Source of the DNA: Microbulbifer donghaiensis
GTDB taxonomy: Bacteria > Pseudomonadota > Gammaproteobacteria > Pseudomonadales > Cellvibrionaceae
Length of the DNA stretch: 64,000 bases
NCBI RefSeq assembly: GCF_900129095.1
Contig: NZ_FQVA01000006.1
Coordinates: 62,001-126,000, forward strand
Direction: 5' to 3'
Program-made: the position numbers and the translations under genes
Part shown: piece by piece, positions 19,489-28,547 of the stretch
Numbering within the stretch: the first letter of the stretch is position 1
Layout: each line of letters starts with the position of its first letter
Notes under the pieces: generated by a model
Databases searched by the model: none
Seen by the model: the letters and a program-made list of their open reading frames with translations, nothing else
Told to the model about the DNA's origin: nothing

Positions 19489-21692
19489 TGCTGGGCTAAC
19501 TTTTCCCAGTCGAAGCGCCGTGTCTTGCGGTCGCTGAACAGAATTTCCAACCTTTCGTCTTCCCACTTGATAACGCGGCCGTAACCGAGTTTGCGGTGGC
19601 GTATTCCTTCGCCCAGCGCCGGTTTGCGCATGGGCATGCGCGGGCCGCTGATCTCCGGGTTGTAGTCACAGGCCTCCAGATAGCGCAGTGCCTGGCGGGA
19701 AATTGGCACGGAGCTGCTTATGTTCGCCGGGCGCTGTTGCAGTGCGTCGGCGAACAGCTTGCACAGCGGCAGCTGCATCTCATCGATAAATAGCGACGGC
19801 TGTTGCTCGGCGCCGGCCTCCCGGAGCGCAGGTGGAGCGAGTAAATAGAGCTTGTGGCGGGCGCGGGTCATGGCCACATACATCAGGCGCCGTTCGCTCT
19901 CGAGTGATGCGGGTGTGGTGAAGTCCCGTTGTGGTTGGTAGGGCATATTGTGCTGCGTCAGCGACGGGATAACGACCTGGTCCCATTCCAGTCCCTTGGC
20001 CTGGTGCATGGTGGTGATCTGTACCGCGTCCGCCTCTGTCTGTTCTCCCTCACGATGCTGGCGTTGCAGTTCCTGCAGGTGGGCCAGCGCCGCTGCCGGC
20101 GACTGCTTGAGGCTGTCCAGATACTGGCAGAAGGCCAGGATCGTCTGCTGGCGCTCCTCGCCCTGCTGGCGGGTAAAACTGTCCTCGCCGATACCGGTAA
20201 GATAGTCCAGTTCCCCCAGCTGGCGGCGCAACAGCTCGCCGGCCAGACCTCGCCACTGCTCCATTTCTGTCAGCAGTTCGGCGCGCTGTTTCAGCCGTTT
20301 CAGTTGCGCCTTGCTCAGCGACTCCGGAATCAACCCCAGCAGTTGCTTGCCCCAGTTGCCCCCGTACGCGGCCAGCTGCGCACACAACGGTTGCAGGACC
20401 TTGCGCGGAATACGGATATGGGGTGCGGTCAGCCATTCGTAGAATCCCTGCTCGCGGCGTTTCGCCGGCAGCTCGGCAAAGCGGCCGGAAGCGATGTTCA
20501 GGCTCCAGAACAGCGGTCGCAGTTCGCGTCGCGAGAGTACCGTATTGCGGTTGCCAGAGCGGTAGGGGATATTGCTGGCCAACAGTGCCAGTTCAATCGG
20601 TGCGGCCACGGACCAAAGGCGCACCAGTACCGCAATCTGATCCAGCGGCCGCCCCCGCTTCTGGCAGCGGCGCAGATAATCCACCAGCCAGCGGGTCTCT
20701 TTCTCGGAGTGTACCAGCTCGATCTCCGTCGGCTGTTCCCCGTTGGCAGACACACAGAAAATATCCGCGCGCTCGCGGTTGTTGCCGATAAAGTGGTTGG
20801 CGGCCAGGGACAGCTGGTGGCCATAACGAAAGGTGCGGCTCAATTGATAGACATTGGACGGCGGAAAATCGCCGTCAAAAAATTTCAGCAGAAAATCCGG
20901 CTTGGAGCCGCGCCACTCGTAGATGGTCTGATCCGGATCGCCGATGGCAATCACGTTGCCGGATTTTCCATAGAGCACACGCAGTAAAAAATGCTGTACC
21001 TCGTTGATATCCTGGTACTCGTCTACGAGGATGTCGGCATAGTAACTGCCATACTGTTCGGCAATGCCGGGCTCCAGGCTGAGCAGTATGGCCGGGTCGT
21101 AGATCAGGTCGGCATAGGTCACCGCATTCTGGCTGCGACGCCAGTCTTCGAAGGTGCGGAACACCTTCAGAAAATATAGGTATTCGTCACCGAGCTTCAG
21201 TTCCTGAAAGGCACTGAGGTCGCCGGTCAGGATTGTCTTGGTGTAGTCGATAAAGTATTCCGCGGCTTCAATTTCCGACTGCTTGCGCGCGCGGATATCC
21301 TCGAGCTCGTAGGGCGGAGCACATTCCTCGATCGCTTTCCAGATCTGCAGCTGTACGGTGGACTGGGGCAGGGGCGTCAGATTGGCCGGCGCTATATGCC
21401 GGTTGGCGATCATGCGCTGGTAAAGGCGGTAGCCGAGGCTGTGGAAGGTGTGTACGGCCGGAGCCGGGCCGTCGAGCAGTTGCCGCAGGCGGCGGTCGAA
21501 ATCCTCCCGTGCGCTGCGGTTGTACATCAGCACCAGCATCCGCTCCGCCGCCGTGCCCGCATCGAGCCGGTTGCGGACATAGTGCAGCAGCGCGGTGGTT
21601 TTGCCGGAGCCGGCCACGGCGATAATTTTGGCGTGGCCGCCGGCGTGGTCGGCAATGGCCTGTTGTTCTTCCGTGAGTTCGGGCGGGTGCAT
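19479..21692 (-). CDS. UvrD/Rep-family DNA helicase
   Basis: Superfamily 1A 3'-5' helicase of 737 residues. Q-motif region LTEEQQAIADHAGG, Walker A AVAGSGKTTALL at about 26-37, motif II LVDEYQDINEVQHFLL, motif III IGDPDQTIYEWRGS, motif V TMHQAKGLEWDQVVIPSL and motif VI RRLMYVAMTRARHKLYLL are all seen. The C-terminus carries a Tudor-like segment (IRHRKLGYGRVIKWED) like that of UvrD/PcrA. The rest diverges from UvrD and Rep themselves, so it is a paralogous housekeeping or stress helicase. It stands alone between convergent and same-strand unrelated genes. Confidence 0.92.
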   Translation of the reverse strand: MHPPELTEEQQAIADHAGGHAKIIAVAGSGKTTALLHYVRNRLDAGTAAERMLVLMYNRSAREDFDRRLRQLLDGPAPAVHTFHSLGYRLYQRMIANRHIAPANLTPLPQSTVQLQIWKAIEECAPPYELEDIRARKQSEIEAAEYFIDYTKTILTGDLSAFQELKLGDEYLYFLKVFRTFEDWRRSQNAVTYADLIYDPAILLSLEPGIAEQYGSYYADILVDEYQDINEVQHFLLRVLYGKSGNVIAIGDPDQTIYEWRGSKPDFLLKFFDGDFPPSNVYQLSRTFRYGHQLSLAANHFIGNNRERADIFCVSANGEQPTEIELVHSEKETRWLVDYLRRCQKRGRPLDQIAVLVRLWSVAAPIELALLASNIPYRSGNRNTVLSRRELRPLFWSLNIASGRFAELPAKRREQGFYEWLTAPHIRIPRKVLQPLCAQLAAYGGNWGKQLLGLIPESLSKAQLKRLKQRAELLTEMEQWRGLAGELLRRQLGELDYLTGIGEDSFTRQQGEERQQTILAFCQYLDSLKQSPAAALAHLQELQRQHREGEQTEADAVQITTMHQAKGLEWDQVVIPSLTQHNMPYQPQRDFTTPASLESERRLMYVAMTRARHKLYLLAPPALREAGAEQQPSLFIDEMQLPLCKLFADALQQRPANISSSVPISRQALRYLEACDYNPEISGPRMPMRKPALGEGIRHRKLGYGRVIKWEDERLEILFSDRKTRRFDWEKLAQHLM

Positions 21693-21756
21693 TCAGGGGG
21701 ACCGTTCAAATACTGGATATTTTGCCAGTATAGGGCGGGCGTATACAAGCGTGCGC

Positions 21757-23502
21757 TCAGGCGTTCTGGGGGCTGCCCGCCGCGGGGCCCGCGTCGCTCA
21801 GGCGGTCGCGGCGCAGGGCCAGCTCGGCGATATAGGAGGAGAGAAACACCCGGCCGGTCAGTTCTTCCAGAAATTTCGAGCGCCCCAGCCGGTCGAGAAC
21901 CGGTCCTTTTACTTCCGACAGGTGCAGGCGTATTTCCCGTTCGTGCAGATCGTGGTTCACCTGTTGCAATCGCTCCAGTGCGGTGCCGTCGATACGGCTG
22001 ACCGAGGACAGGATCAGCACCAGTTCACGTATTTTCGGGTGCCGCTTTATCTCGCTCAGCAGGCGATCTTCCACTGCGCTTATATTGCTGAAAAACAGGC
22101 TTTCATCGATGCGCAGGAACAGGATATCCGGCTGCGTTTTAACGGTGTGGCGCAGTACGTTGCGGAAGTGCTCGGTGCCGGGCACCCGCCCGACCACGGC
22201 GATATGGGGGCGACTGGTGCGCCAGATCAGGGTTGCGAAGGATAGGCCGATACCCAGACCGATACCCGCCTCGACACCAAACAGCAATACACCGAGCAGG
22301 GTGCCGGTCATCGCGACGCCGTCAGTGCGATCGTAGCGCCAGTTGTGCACGAAACCGCGGACATCGATCAGGCTGGCGGCGGCGACGATGATGGTGGCGG
22401 CCAGTACGCACAGCGGCAATTCGGTGAACAGTCCGGTCAGAAACAGCAGCACCAGCGCCATCAGCAGTGCGGCGATCACGCCGCTCATCGGCGACATGGC
22501 GCCACCCTCATCGTTGATGGCCGTGCGGGCAAAGCTGCCGGTCACCGAAAAACCGCCGGACAGGGCACTGAGCAGGTTGGCGGCGCCCAGTCCGCGCAGC
22601 TCGGCATCGGCATTCAGGCGCTCGCCACGCCGCAACGCGATGGCGTGTGCGATCGACAGGCTCTCGACAAACCCCAGCAGTGCGATGATCAGCGCGGGCA
22701 GGAGCAGCCGGTACGTCAGGTTCCAGTCGAACTCCGGAATCCTGAGTAGCGGCAGTCCCGGTGGAATGCTGCCCACGACCGCCATCTGTTTTTCCCAGTG
22801 AAACAGGGTTGTCAGCGCAATAGCTGTCAGCACCACCAGCATCGGCGCCAGCCGCGACAGCAGTTTTGCCCGCGATTCAGACAGGCCCAGCCTGTGCAGC
22901 AGGGGTGCCAGCCCCAGGCGCGCGCCGATCAGTGCCACCGTTGCCGCCACGCCAAATCCGGCTGTGGCCGGGTCGGCGTTGGGGATTTCCATCAGGGTGC
23001 TCAGTAGCAGTTGCAGTGCGGTGTCGCCTTCACTTTCGATGCCGAACAAAGGGCCTATCTGGCCGACGATAATCAGGATGGCAGCGCCGGAAACAAAACC
23101 GTTGATTACCGGGTGGCTGAGCAGGTTGGAGAGGGTGCCGAGGCCGAGCAGGCCCATGGCAAATAAAAAGGCGCCGCTGAGTGCGGCGAGGATAATTGCG
23201 CCGGCAATATATTCCGCGCTGCCCGGTGTGGCGAGTGGGGAGAGTGCGGAGGCGGTCATCAGGGCCAGGATCGCGACGGGCCCGACCGACAACACCGAGC
23301 TGGAGCCGAACAGCGCATACCCCAGCAGTGGCAGCAGGGCGGCGTAGAGGCCGATATGGGGTGGCAGACCGGCCAGGGCGGCGTAAGCCAGCGCCTGCGG
23401 AACCAGCATCATCGTGGCCACCAGTGCCGCGATCGAATCCCCCGCCAGCCATTGGCGCCGGTAGTGCTTCAACCAGTTGGGAATCTGTTTGCTGGCCCGC
23501 AT
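21757..23502 (-). CDS. SulP-family inorganic anion transporter with STAS domain (copy 1)
   Basis: Inner-membrane transporter for sulfate, bicarbonate or related anions. 581 residues: N-terminal SulP motif AALVATMMLVPQALAYAALAG, about 10-14 membrane segments up to roughly residue 420, then a cytoplasmic STAS domain with ILFLRIDESLFFSNISAVED and LVLILSSVSRIDGTALERL. A second SulP gene of similar length lies at the other end of the sulfur cluster. It is on the same strand as the yedE-like pair 101 bp upstream; its place next to sulfur genes favours sulfate or sulfite movement, but this is inference. Confidence 0.9.
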   Translation of the reverse strand: MRASKQIPNWLKHYRRQWLAGDSIAALVATMMLVPQALAYAALAGLPPHIGLYAALLPLLGYALFGSSSVLSVGPVAILALMTASALSPLATPGSAEYIAGAIILAALSGAFLFAMGLLGLGTLSNLLSHPVINGFVSGAAILIIVGQIGPLFGIESEGDTALQLLLSTLMEIPNADPATAGFGVAATVALIGARLGLAPLLHRLGLSESRAKLLSRLAPMLVVLTAIALTTLFHWEKQMAVVGSIPPGLPLLRIPEFDWNLTYRLLLPALIIALLGFVESLSIAHAIALRRGERLNADAELRGLGAANLLSALSGGFSVTGSFARTAINDEGGAMSPMSGVIAALLMALVLLFLTGLFTELPLCVLAATIIVAAASLIDVRGFVHNWRYDRTDGVAMTGTLLGVLLFGVEAGIGLGIGLSFATLIWRTSRPHIAVVGRVPGTEHFRNVLRHTVKTQPDILFLRIDESLFFSNISAVEDRLLSEIKRHPKIRELVLILSSVSRIDGTALERLQQVNHDLHEREIRLHLSEVKGPVLDRLGRSKFLEELTGRVFLSSYIAELALRRDRLSDAGPAAGSPQNA

Positions 23503-23572
23503 CCCTGTCTTTTATTCCATAGCAGCGGCGTTCGAAATGCTAACAGACAAGATAGACGGGATTTCGGTATGC

Positions 23573-23594
23573 CCTCTCTCCGCCGGGAGAGAGG
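23573..23594. other. Perfect 9-bp hairpin between yedE-like gene and SulP gene
   Basis: CCTCTCTCC (23573-23581) and GGAGAGAGG (23586-23594) with a GCCG loop. It lies in the 101-nt gap of two leftward genes and lacks a T-run, so it could be a partial terminator or an RNA-processing site reducing expression of the downstream SulP gene. Confidence 0.45.
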
Positions 23595-23603
23595 ATGGGG
23601 AGA

Positions 23604-24047
23604 TTAAGCGGGGCGCCCTCTACCGCCGGTCTTGGGGCGATTCAGCAGGTGGAATATCCCCATACCCGACAGCATTGCCACGGTGAACACGATCGCCTTG
23701 AGTTCGCCGGCGCCGGTCGCGACTATCGCCGGCCCCGGGCAGAAGCCGGCCAGCCCCCAGCCGATGCCGAACAACAGGCCGCCGATCACCAGCGGGCGGT
23801 CGATATCAGTGCTTGTAGGCAACTTCATCTGTTCGCCCAGTACCGACAGGTCGCGGCCCTTTGCCAGGTAGAACACCGGCAGGCCCACGGCGATGGCGCC
23901 TATCATCACCAGTGCCAGGGACGGATCCCAGACGCCGGCCAGATCCAGGAAGGCGAGGACTTTGGCCGGATTTGCCAGGCCGGAAACCAGCAGTCCCAGG
24001 CCGAAAACCAGCCCGGCAATGAAAGCGGTTAGCAGTGTTTTCTTCAT
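23604..24047 (-). CDS. YedE/YeeE-family (DUF6691) membrane protein, second half
   Basis: 147 residues from ATG 24047 (MKKTLLTAF). Four hydrophobic segments and the family motif [15 protein letters not shown] with its conserved Cys. YeeE in E. coli takes up thiosulfate through a row of cysteines, and two-gene forms carry one half each. The gene starts 4 nt after the stop of the first half, so the two are certainly co-translated. It probably moves a sulfur species such as thiosulfate across the inner membrane; the direction is not evident. Confidence 0.85.
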   Translation of the reverse strand: MKKTLLTAFIAGLVFGLGLLVSGLANPAKVLAFLDLAGVWDPSLALVMIGAIAVGLPVFYLAKGRDLSVLGEQMKLPTSTDIDRPLVIGGLLFGIGWGLAGFCPGPAIVATGAGELKAIVFTVAMLSGMGIFHLLNRPKTGGRGRPA

Positions 24048-24051
24048 CCCG

Positions 24052-24486
24052 TCAGGCTCCCAGCAGATGTCGGACAACAAAAACCGTGGCGAAGCCGGCG
24101 CCCATAAACATCAGGGTTGCCACCAGCGAACGCGGGGACAAGCGGGACAGTCCGCAGACCCCGTGGCCACTGGTACAGCCGGAACCGTAGCGGGTGCCGA
24201 TACCCACCAACAGGCCGGCGGCGACCAGTACCGGATAGTCGGCCCGGATTTCGATCGCGGGCAGGGTGGCAAACAGCAGCCAAAGTGCCGGCCCGATCAG
24301 CAGGCCGAGGATGAAGGCCAGGCGCCAGCCGGTCTCGCCGGCGGTGCGGTCGATCAGTCCGCCGAGAATACCCGAGATGCCGGCGATACGGCCGTTCAGA
24401 GCGAGGAGGAGGGCCGATGCGACGCCGATAAGCACGCCTCCAGCCAGCGCCGAAATGGGAGTAAATGCGTTCCAATCTATGGTCAT
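24052..24486 (-). CDS. YedE/YeeE-family membrane protein, first half
   Basis: 144 residues from ATG 24486 ([10 protein letters not shown]); the frame is open 47 codons further upstream but that part is not protein-like. Motif [22 protein letters not shown] is reduced here to its key features: Cys-Thr-Ser-Gly-His-Gly and Cys-Gly-Leu-Ser-Arg, the hallmark of YeeE/YedE proteins. About four membrane segments. Together with the next gene it makes a split transporter. Its promoter region is shared with the divergent arsR-type gene and contains a TTAG-N6-CTAA palindrome, so it is probably repressed by that regulator. Confidence 0.86.
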   Translation of the reverse strand: MTIDWNAFTPISALAGGVLIGVASALLLALNGRIAGISGILGGLIDRTAGETGWRLAFILGLLIGPALWLLFATLPAIEIRADYPVLVAAGLLVGIGTRYGSGCTSGHGVCGLSRLSPRSLVATLMFMGAGFATVFVVRHLLGA

Positions 24487-24656
24487 AGCCAGTGAACAAC
24501 TCCGTGACGTAGGACAAACAAAGTTCAATGTGTCGCACCGGTGCCGGCCGGGTGAGGGGCGCCGGCAGGAGCGGCCGCTTCTACATAATAATGCAGGCCG
24601 CATGGCGCCGTGTCGGTCGCGGGGCAAAGATGGGGCTCTTCTACGCCCGTAGAAAT

Positions 24657-24691
24657 ATTAGATATTACTAATCTATTGGCTTTGGTATAAT
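24657..24691 (+). promoter_or_regulatory. Operator and -10 element in the arsR / yedE divergent region
   Basis: Perfect palindrome arms ATTAG (24657-24661) and CTAAT (24668-24672) with a 6-nt spacer, followed by a consensus TATAAT at 24686-24691 reading toward arsR. The -35 region expected near 24662-24668 falls inside the palindrome, so a bound repressor would block RNA polymerase. The same palindrome type occurs before the RND and dioxygenase genes. It probably serves as autoregulatory site and as operator for the leftward yedE-like pair. Confidence 0.8.
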
Positions 24692-24731
24692 GCCAGCCGA
24701 CGAGAGGAATGATTGAGCGAAAGGAAAAACG

Positions 24732-25031
24732 ATGAGCACTCCCCTGGATCTCCTCGCCAACGCTTCTCAAGCGGCGGCGCTCCTGAAGGCCATGAGCAAC
24801 GAGAACCGGCTGATGGTGCTCTGCTGCCTGCAGGAAGGCGAGATGTCTGTGAGCGAGCTCAATGAAGTCGTTCCCCTCAGTCAGTCGGCGCTGTCACAGC
24901 ACCTGGCCGCGCTTCGCTCCGCAGACCTGGTGGCCACGCGCCGCGACGGAAACACTATCTATTATCGGCTGCACGGCGAGGCGCCCAGCGCCATTGTCTC
25001 GGTGCTGCACGACCTGTACTGCCCGCGCTGA
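24732..25031 (+). CDS. ArsR-family repressor, BigR/SqrR/YgaV-like sulfide (persulfide) sensor
   Basis: 99-residue winged-helix dimeric repressor. Recognition region PLSQSALSQHLAALRSADLVATRRDGNTIYY is split across the typical ArsR helix-turn-helix and wing. Two cysteine positions match the thiol switch of BigR/SqrR: Cys31-Cys32 in LMVLCCLQEGE and Cys97 in DLYCPR at the C-terminus; the family forms a disulfide or tetrasulfide when persulfides are present and leaves DNA. Metal-binding motifs of ArsR/SmtB (ELCVCDL) are absent. Flanked on both sides by sulfur genes and by its presumed operators, it is probably the master repressor of 21757-34009. Confidence 0.88.
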   Translation: MSTPLDLLANASQAAALLKAMSNENRLMVLCCLQEGEMSVSELNEVVPLSQSALSQHLAALRSADLVATRRDGNTIYYRLHGEAPSAIVSVLHDLYCPR

Positions 25032-25114
25032 CCTCACCCCCTCATTTTCTCTGACTCCGTACCGGCGATCATGCATTCGGCCGCGACGTTGTGCTGCCGG
25101 CGGCAACCCGAAGT

Positions 25115-25183
25115 ATTAGGAAAGTCTAATTTTCTGTGTTAGCATTTTCTAAAGTAGTAAAAGCTAATTTAGAAAGTGCTAAC
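25115..25183 (+). promoter_or_regulatory. Triple operator array before the RND exporter
   Basis: Three palindromes of the form TTAG-N6-CTAA: 25115-25130 (ATTAG/CTAAT), 25138-25153 (GTTAG/CTAAA) and 25168-25183 (TTTAG/CTAAC). Centres are 23 and 30 nt apart. The last ends one base before the ATG at 25185, so repressor binding would also cover the ribosome-binding region. This very AT-rich stretch interrupts GC-rich DNA. No confident -35/-10 pair could be placed because the operators and AT-rich promoter overlap. Confidence 0.82.
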
Positions 25184-25184
25184 G

Positions 25185-27731
25185 ATGACCGAACGATTCT
25201 TTCAGTGGGTGATCGATCACCCGCGCCGCATCTATGCCGGGGTGCTGCTGCTGACAGTGGCACTGGGGGCCCTGATCCCGAATATCCAGATAGATACCGA
25301 TCCCGAGAATATGCTGCCCGCGGACAACCCCGCGCGGGTGTTTCACAATGAGGTCAAGTCCCGTTTCGCGCTGCACGACTCCATTGTCGTCGGCGCAGTA
25401 GCCGAGGAGGGTATCTACAACCCCGCCTCCCTGGCGGCGCTGCACCGCCTCAGCAAATCCATTTTGCAGATCGATGGTGTGGTCGAACGAGACCTGATGT
25501 CCCTGTCTGAGGTGGACAACATCCGCCAGGAGGGAGAGGGGGCCATTCGCTTCGAGTGGATGATGCGCAATCCGCCGCAGACCCAGGCCGGTGCGGATGA
25601 TATTGCCCGCTCCGTGGCCAGCCTGCCGATGCTGCGCAACACCCTGGTCTCCGCCGATGGCAAGGCCGCGGCCATCTACGTGCCGATCGAAGACAAAAAC
25701 GAGAGCTACCGCATTGCCGAAGAGATTCGCGCAATTTTTGCCGCTCTGGATTCCGGCGACACTTACTACCTCACGGGCCTGCCGGTAGCCGAAGACCAAT
25801 TCGGCTTCGAGATGTTTGTACAGATGGGTATTTCTGCGCCGATGGCCGGCGCCATGATCTTCGTGCTGATGCTGCTGTTTTTCCGCAGCCTGCCGTTGGT
25901 GGTGGCGCCCATGGTCGTGGCCATGAGTACCGTGATCGCCACTATGGGGCTGTTGATCGGCATGGGTTTCACCGTGCACATCATGTCGTCGATGATCGCG
26001 ATCTTTTTGATGCCCATCGCCGTGGTCGATTCGGTGCATATCATGAGTGAATTCGCCGACCGCTACCGGCCCGGCAGGGACGCGCGCGAGACCATGCGTG
26101 AAGTGATGCGTCACCTGTTCAAGCCGATGCTGCTGACTTCGGTGACGTCCGCGGTGGGTTTCCTGTCACTGATGCTGACGCCCATTCCGCCGGTGCAGAT
26201 CTTCGGTGCCTTCGTGGCCTTCGGCATCCTGCTGGCATTTCTGCTGACGATTATCTACATCCCGGCCTACATCACGCGTATGAAGCCGGAAACCCTCAGC
26301 GCACTGCAGGCGGCCCAGCACCGCTCCGACAAGGCTCGCGGCATCGATAGCCTGCTCAGGCCCATCGCCGCGCTGGCGCGCAGACGCCAGGGCGGGCTGT
26401 TGCTGGCCTTCACCGCGACGCTGGTATTCAGCGCGATTGGCATTGGCAAAATCCACATCAATGACAACCCGATTAACTGGTTCAAGAGCGAGCACGAATT
26501 GCGGGTGGCGGACCGTGCGCTCAACAGCCATTTCGCCGGCACCTATGACGCCTACCTGGTGCTGTCGGCAAAAGAAGATGGCGGCGCGCTCGAAAAACTG
26601 AATCGCGATGCTACGAGAATTGCTGCCAGCAGCGATGGGGTGAGCTGGCGTCCGCTCCAGGCGGAGGCCGATTTCAGCGCCGCGCTGGATCGCCGCATTA
26701 CCGAGCTGGACGACGCCCTGTTCAATGTCGAAGGCGACAATGCGGAGATTATCGAACAACTGCTGGCAACCGCGGAGCAGGCGCGCACTGCCAGCAAGAC
26801 GCTCAGTTCCCCCGCACTGTTGAACTGGATGGCGGAACTGCAGCAGCACCTGGCCGACAGCGGCCTGGTGGGTAAGAGCAATGGCCTGCCGCAGCTGGTG
26901 AAAACCGTCAATCGCGAATTGGTCTCCGGCGAGCCGCAGGACTACCGCATCCCCGCCACTGCCGCCGGCGTGGCACAGACACTACTGCAGTACCAGTCCT
27001 CGCATCGTCCGGCAGACCTGTGGCATTTCGTCACGCCCGATTACCGCAGTGCTCTGCTCTGGGTCCAGCTGACCAGTGGCGACAACCAGCACATGAACGC
27101 CGTGGTGGCGTTGGTGGAGCAATATGTCGCCGACAATCCGCCGCCGCTGGCGGTGGAACTGCAGTGGGCTGGCAAGGCCTATCTGAATTCGGTTTGGCAG
27201 GACGCCATGGTGGCCGGAATGATGGACAGCCTGATGTCCGCATTCGCCGTCGTGTTGATCATGATGGTGCTGTTGTTCCGCTCACTGCTGTGGGGGCTGC
27301 TGGCCATGCTGCCACTCACGCTCACCATCAGTCTGATCTACGGCATGGTGGGCTGGCTGGGTATCGATTACGACATGCCAATTGCGGTGCTGTCCGCACT
27401 GACCCTGGGGCTCAGCGTGGATTTTGCCATCCACTTTATCGAGCGCACGCGCAGCTATCTGCACAGCGGGCGCGGTTATGCCGAGACCATGCGCCTGATG
27501 TTCGACGAACCGGGCCGCGCGATCGCACGCAATGCGCTGGTCATTGCGCTGGGCTTCACACCGTTGCTGTTTGCACCACTGGTGCCCTACGTCACCGTGG
27601 GCATCTTCCTGGCCACCATCATGGCCGCCTCCGCACTGGTCACGTTGTTGCTGTTGCCGGCGGGTATCTGGGCCCTGCAGCGATGGCTGGTGCCGGCGGA
27701 TAAGGCCATGCCAGTGGCAGCCGATGCCTGA
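25185..27731 (+). CDS. RND-superfamily (MMPL/SSD-type) exporter
   Basis: 848-residue inner-membrane transporter with two repeats, each a membrane segment, a large periplasmic loop and a six-helix bundle. Seen: N-terminal helix after MTERFFQWVIDHP, GAMIFVLMLLFFRSLPLVVAPMVVA and the HIMSSMIAIFLMPIAVVDSVHIMSEFADR segment with the proton-relay-type Asp; the second half repeats this (MMDSLMSAFAVVLIMMVLLFRS ... ALTLGLSVDFAIHFIERTR). ATG 25185 was preferred to GTG 25176. It heads an operon with a LolA-like protein and an outer-membrane protein, an arrangement that suggests export of a lipid or hydrophobic compound. No periplasmic adaptor (MFP) gene accompanies it. Confidence 0.88.
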   Translation: MTERFFQWVIDHPRRIYAGVLLLTVALGALIPNIQIDTDPENMLPADNPARVFHNEVKSRFALHDSIVVGAVAEEGIYNPASLAALHRLSKSILQIDGVVERDLMSLSEVDNIRQEGEGAIRFEWMMRNPPQTQAGADDIARSVASLPMLRNTLVSADGKAAAIYVPIEDKNESYRIAEEIRAIFAALDSGDTYYLTGLPVAEDQFGFEMFVQMGISAPMAGAMIFVLMLLFFRSLPLVVAPMVVAMSTVIATMGLLIGMGFTVHIMSSMIAIFLMPIAVVDSVHIMSEFADRYRPGRDARETMREVMRHLFKPMLLTSVTSAVGFLSLMLTPIPPVQIFGAFVAFGILLAFLLTIIYIPAYITRMKPETLSALQAAQHRSDKARGIDSLLRPIAALARRRQGGLLLAFTATLVFSAIGIGKIHINDNPINWFKSEHELRVADRALNSHFAGTYDAYLVLSAKEDGGALEKLNRDATRIAASSDGVSWRPLQAEADFSAALDRRITELDDALFNVEGDNAEIIEQLLATAEQARTASKTLSSPALLNWMAELQQHLADSGLVGKSNGLPQLVKTVNRELVSGEPQDYRIPATAAGVAQTLLQYQSSHRPADLWHFVTPDYRSALLWVQLTSGDNQHMNAVVALVEQYVADNPPPLAVELQWAGKAYLNSVWQDAMVAGMMDSLMSAFAVVLIMMVLLFRSLLWGLLAMLPLTLTISLIYGMVGWLGIDYDMPIAVLSALTLGLSVDFAIHFIERTRSYLHSGRGYAETMRLMFDEPGRAIARNALVIALGFTPLLFAPLVPYVTVGIFLATIMAASALVTLLLLPAGIWALQRWLVPADKAMPVAADA

Positions 27732-27767
27732 CTGCAGGTTGAGCGAAATAAATTGAGAGGTGTCATC

Positions 27768-28547
27768 GTGAAAAAACTATTTTTGGGACTACTGATGAGT
27801 GCTGCGGCACTCGCGCAGGGTGCCGAGATGAGTGCGGATGAAATCGTCACCAAGGCGAATCGCGCCGCCCTCTACGCGGGCGACAGCGGCCGCGCCGAGG
27901 CCCGCATGATGATCGTCGACGCGAGCGGCCAGAAGCAAGTGCGCCAGTTTTCACTGCTGCGCCAGAACGGGACCGGTGGTGACCAGGATTATCTGGTGTT
28001 TTTTTCCCGGCCGGCGGATGTGCGCGGCACCGTTTTCCTGGTGAAAAAGCATATCGAGCGGGATGACGACCGCTGGCTCTACCTGCCGGCGCTCGATCTG
28101 GTAAAGCGTATCGCCGCCGGCGACAAGCGCACTTCCTTCGTCGGTTCGCACTTTTTCTACGAGGACGTGTCGGGCCGCAACCTGAAGGACGATATCTTCA
28201 CTCTGGCCGGAGAGACCCCTGAGCACTTCCTGATTCTGGGTGAGCCCAGGCATCCGGACAGTGTGGAATTTGCCAGCTACACCGCGCATATCAGCAAGGG
28301 CACCTTCCTGCCAGAGCGCGTGGAGTACAAAAACGCTCGCGGCGAAACCTGTCGCCGCGTGACGGTGGTAGAAACCGCTGAAATCGATGGCATCCCCACG
28401 GTGATCAAATCAAAGGTCGAAGACCTGAAAAACGGCGGTTATACACTGCTGCAATTCCGCAACGTCGGTTACGGCCTGAATCTGGACTCGTCCCTCTTCG
28501 GCGAGCGCAGCCTGCGCAACCCGCCGCGGGAGCTGCTGGGCAGATGA
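27768..28547 (+). CDS. LolA-like outer-membrane lipoprotein-sorting family protein
   Basis: 259 residues. Signal peptide KKLFLGLLMSAAALAQGAEM, then MSADEIVTKANRAALYAG, MMIVDASGQKQVRQFSLLR, WLYLPALDLVKRIAAGDKRTSF and FFYEDVSGRN, a pattern I associate with the LolA-like group that travels with MMPL/RND exporters. The fold holds hydrophobic ligands in the periplasm, so it could carry the exporter's cargo. Start set at GTG 27768 with AGAGGTG just upstream; a TTG at 27753 is in frame. The next gene begins within its stop (ATGA overlap). Confidence 0.85.
   Translation: MKKLFLGLLMSAAALAQGAEMSADEIVTKANRAALYAGDSGRAEARMMIVDASGQKQVRQFSLLRQNGTGGDQDYLVFFSRPADVRGTVFLVKKHIERDDDRWLYLPALDLVKRIAAGDKRTSFVGSHFFYEDVSGRNLKDDIFTLAGETPEHFLILGEPRHPDSVEFASYTAHISKGTFLPERVEYKNARGETCRRVTVVETAEIDGIPTVIKSKVEDLKNGGYTLLQFRNVGYGLNLDSSLFGERSLRNPPRELLGR

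Noticed and set aside
24640-24700. Sulfur riboswitch or leader peptide before arsR
   Set aside because: The short leader has an operator and a -10 only; no conserved stem pattern or Cys-rich leader frame is visible.
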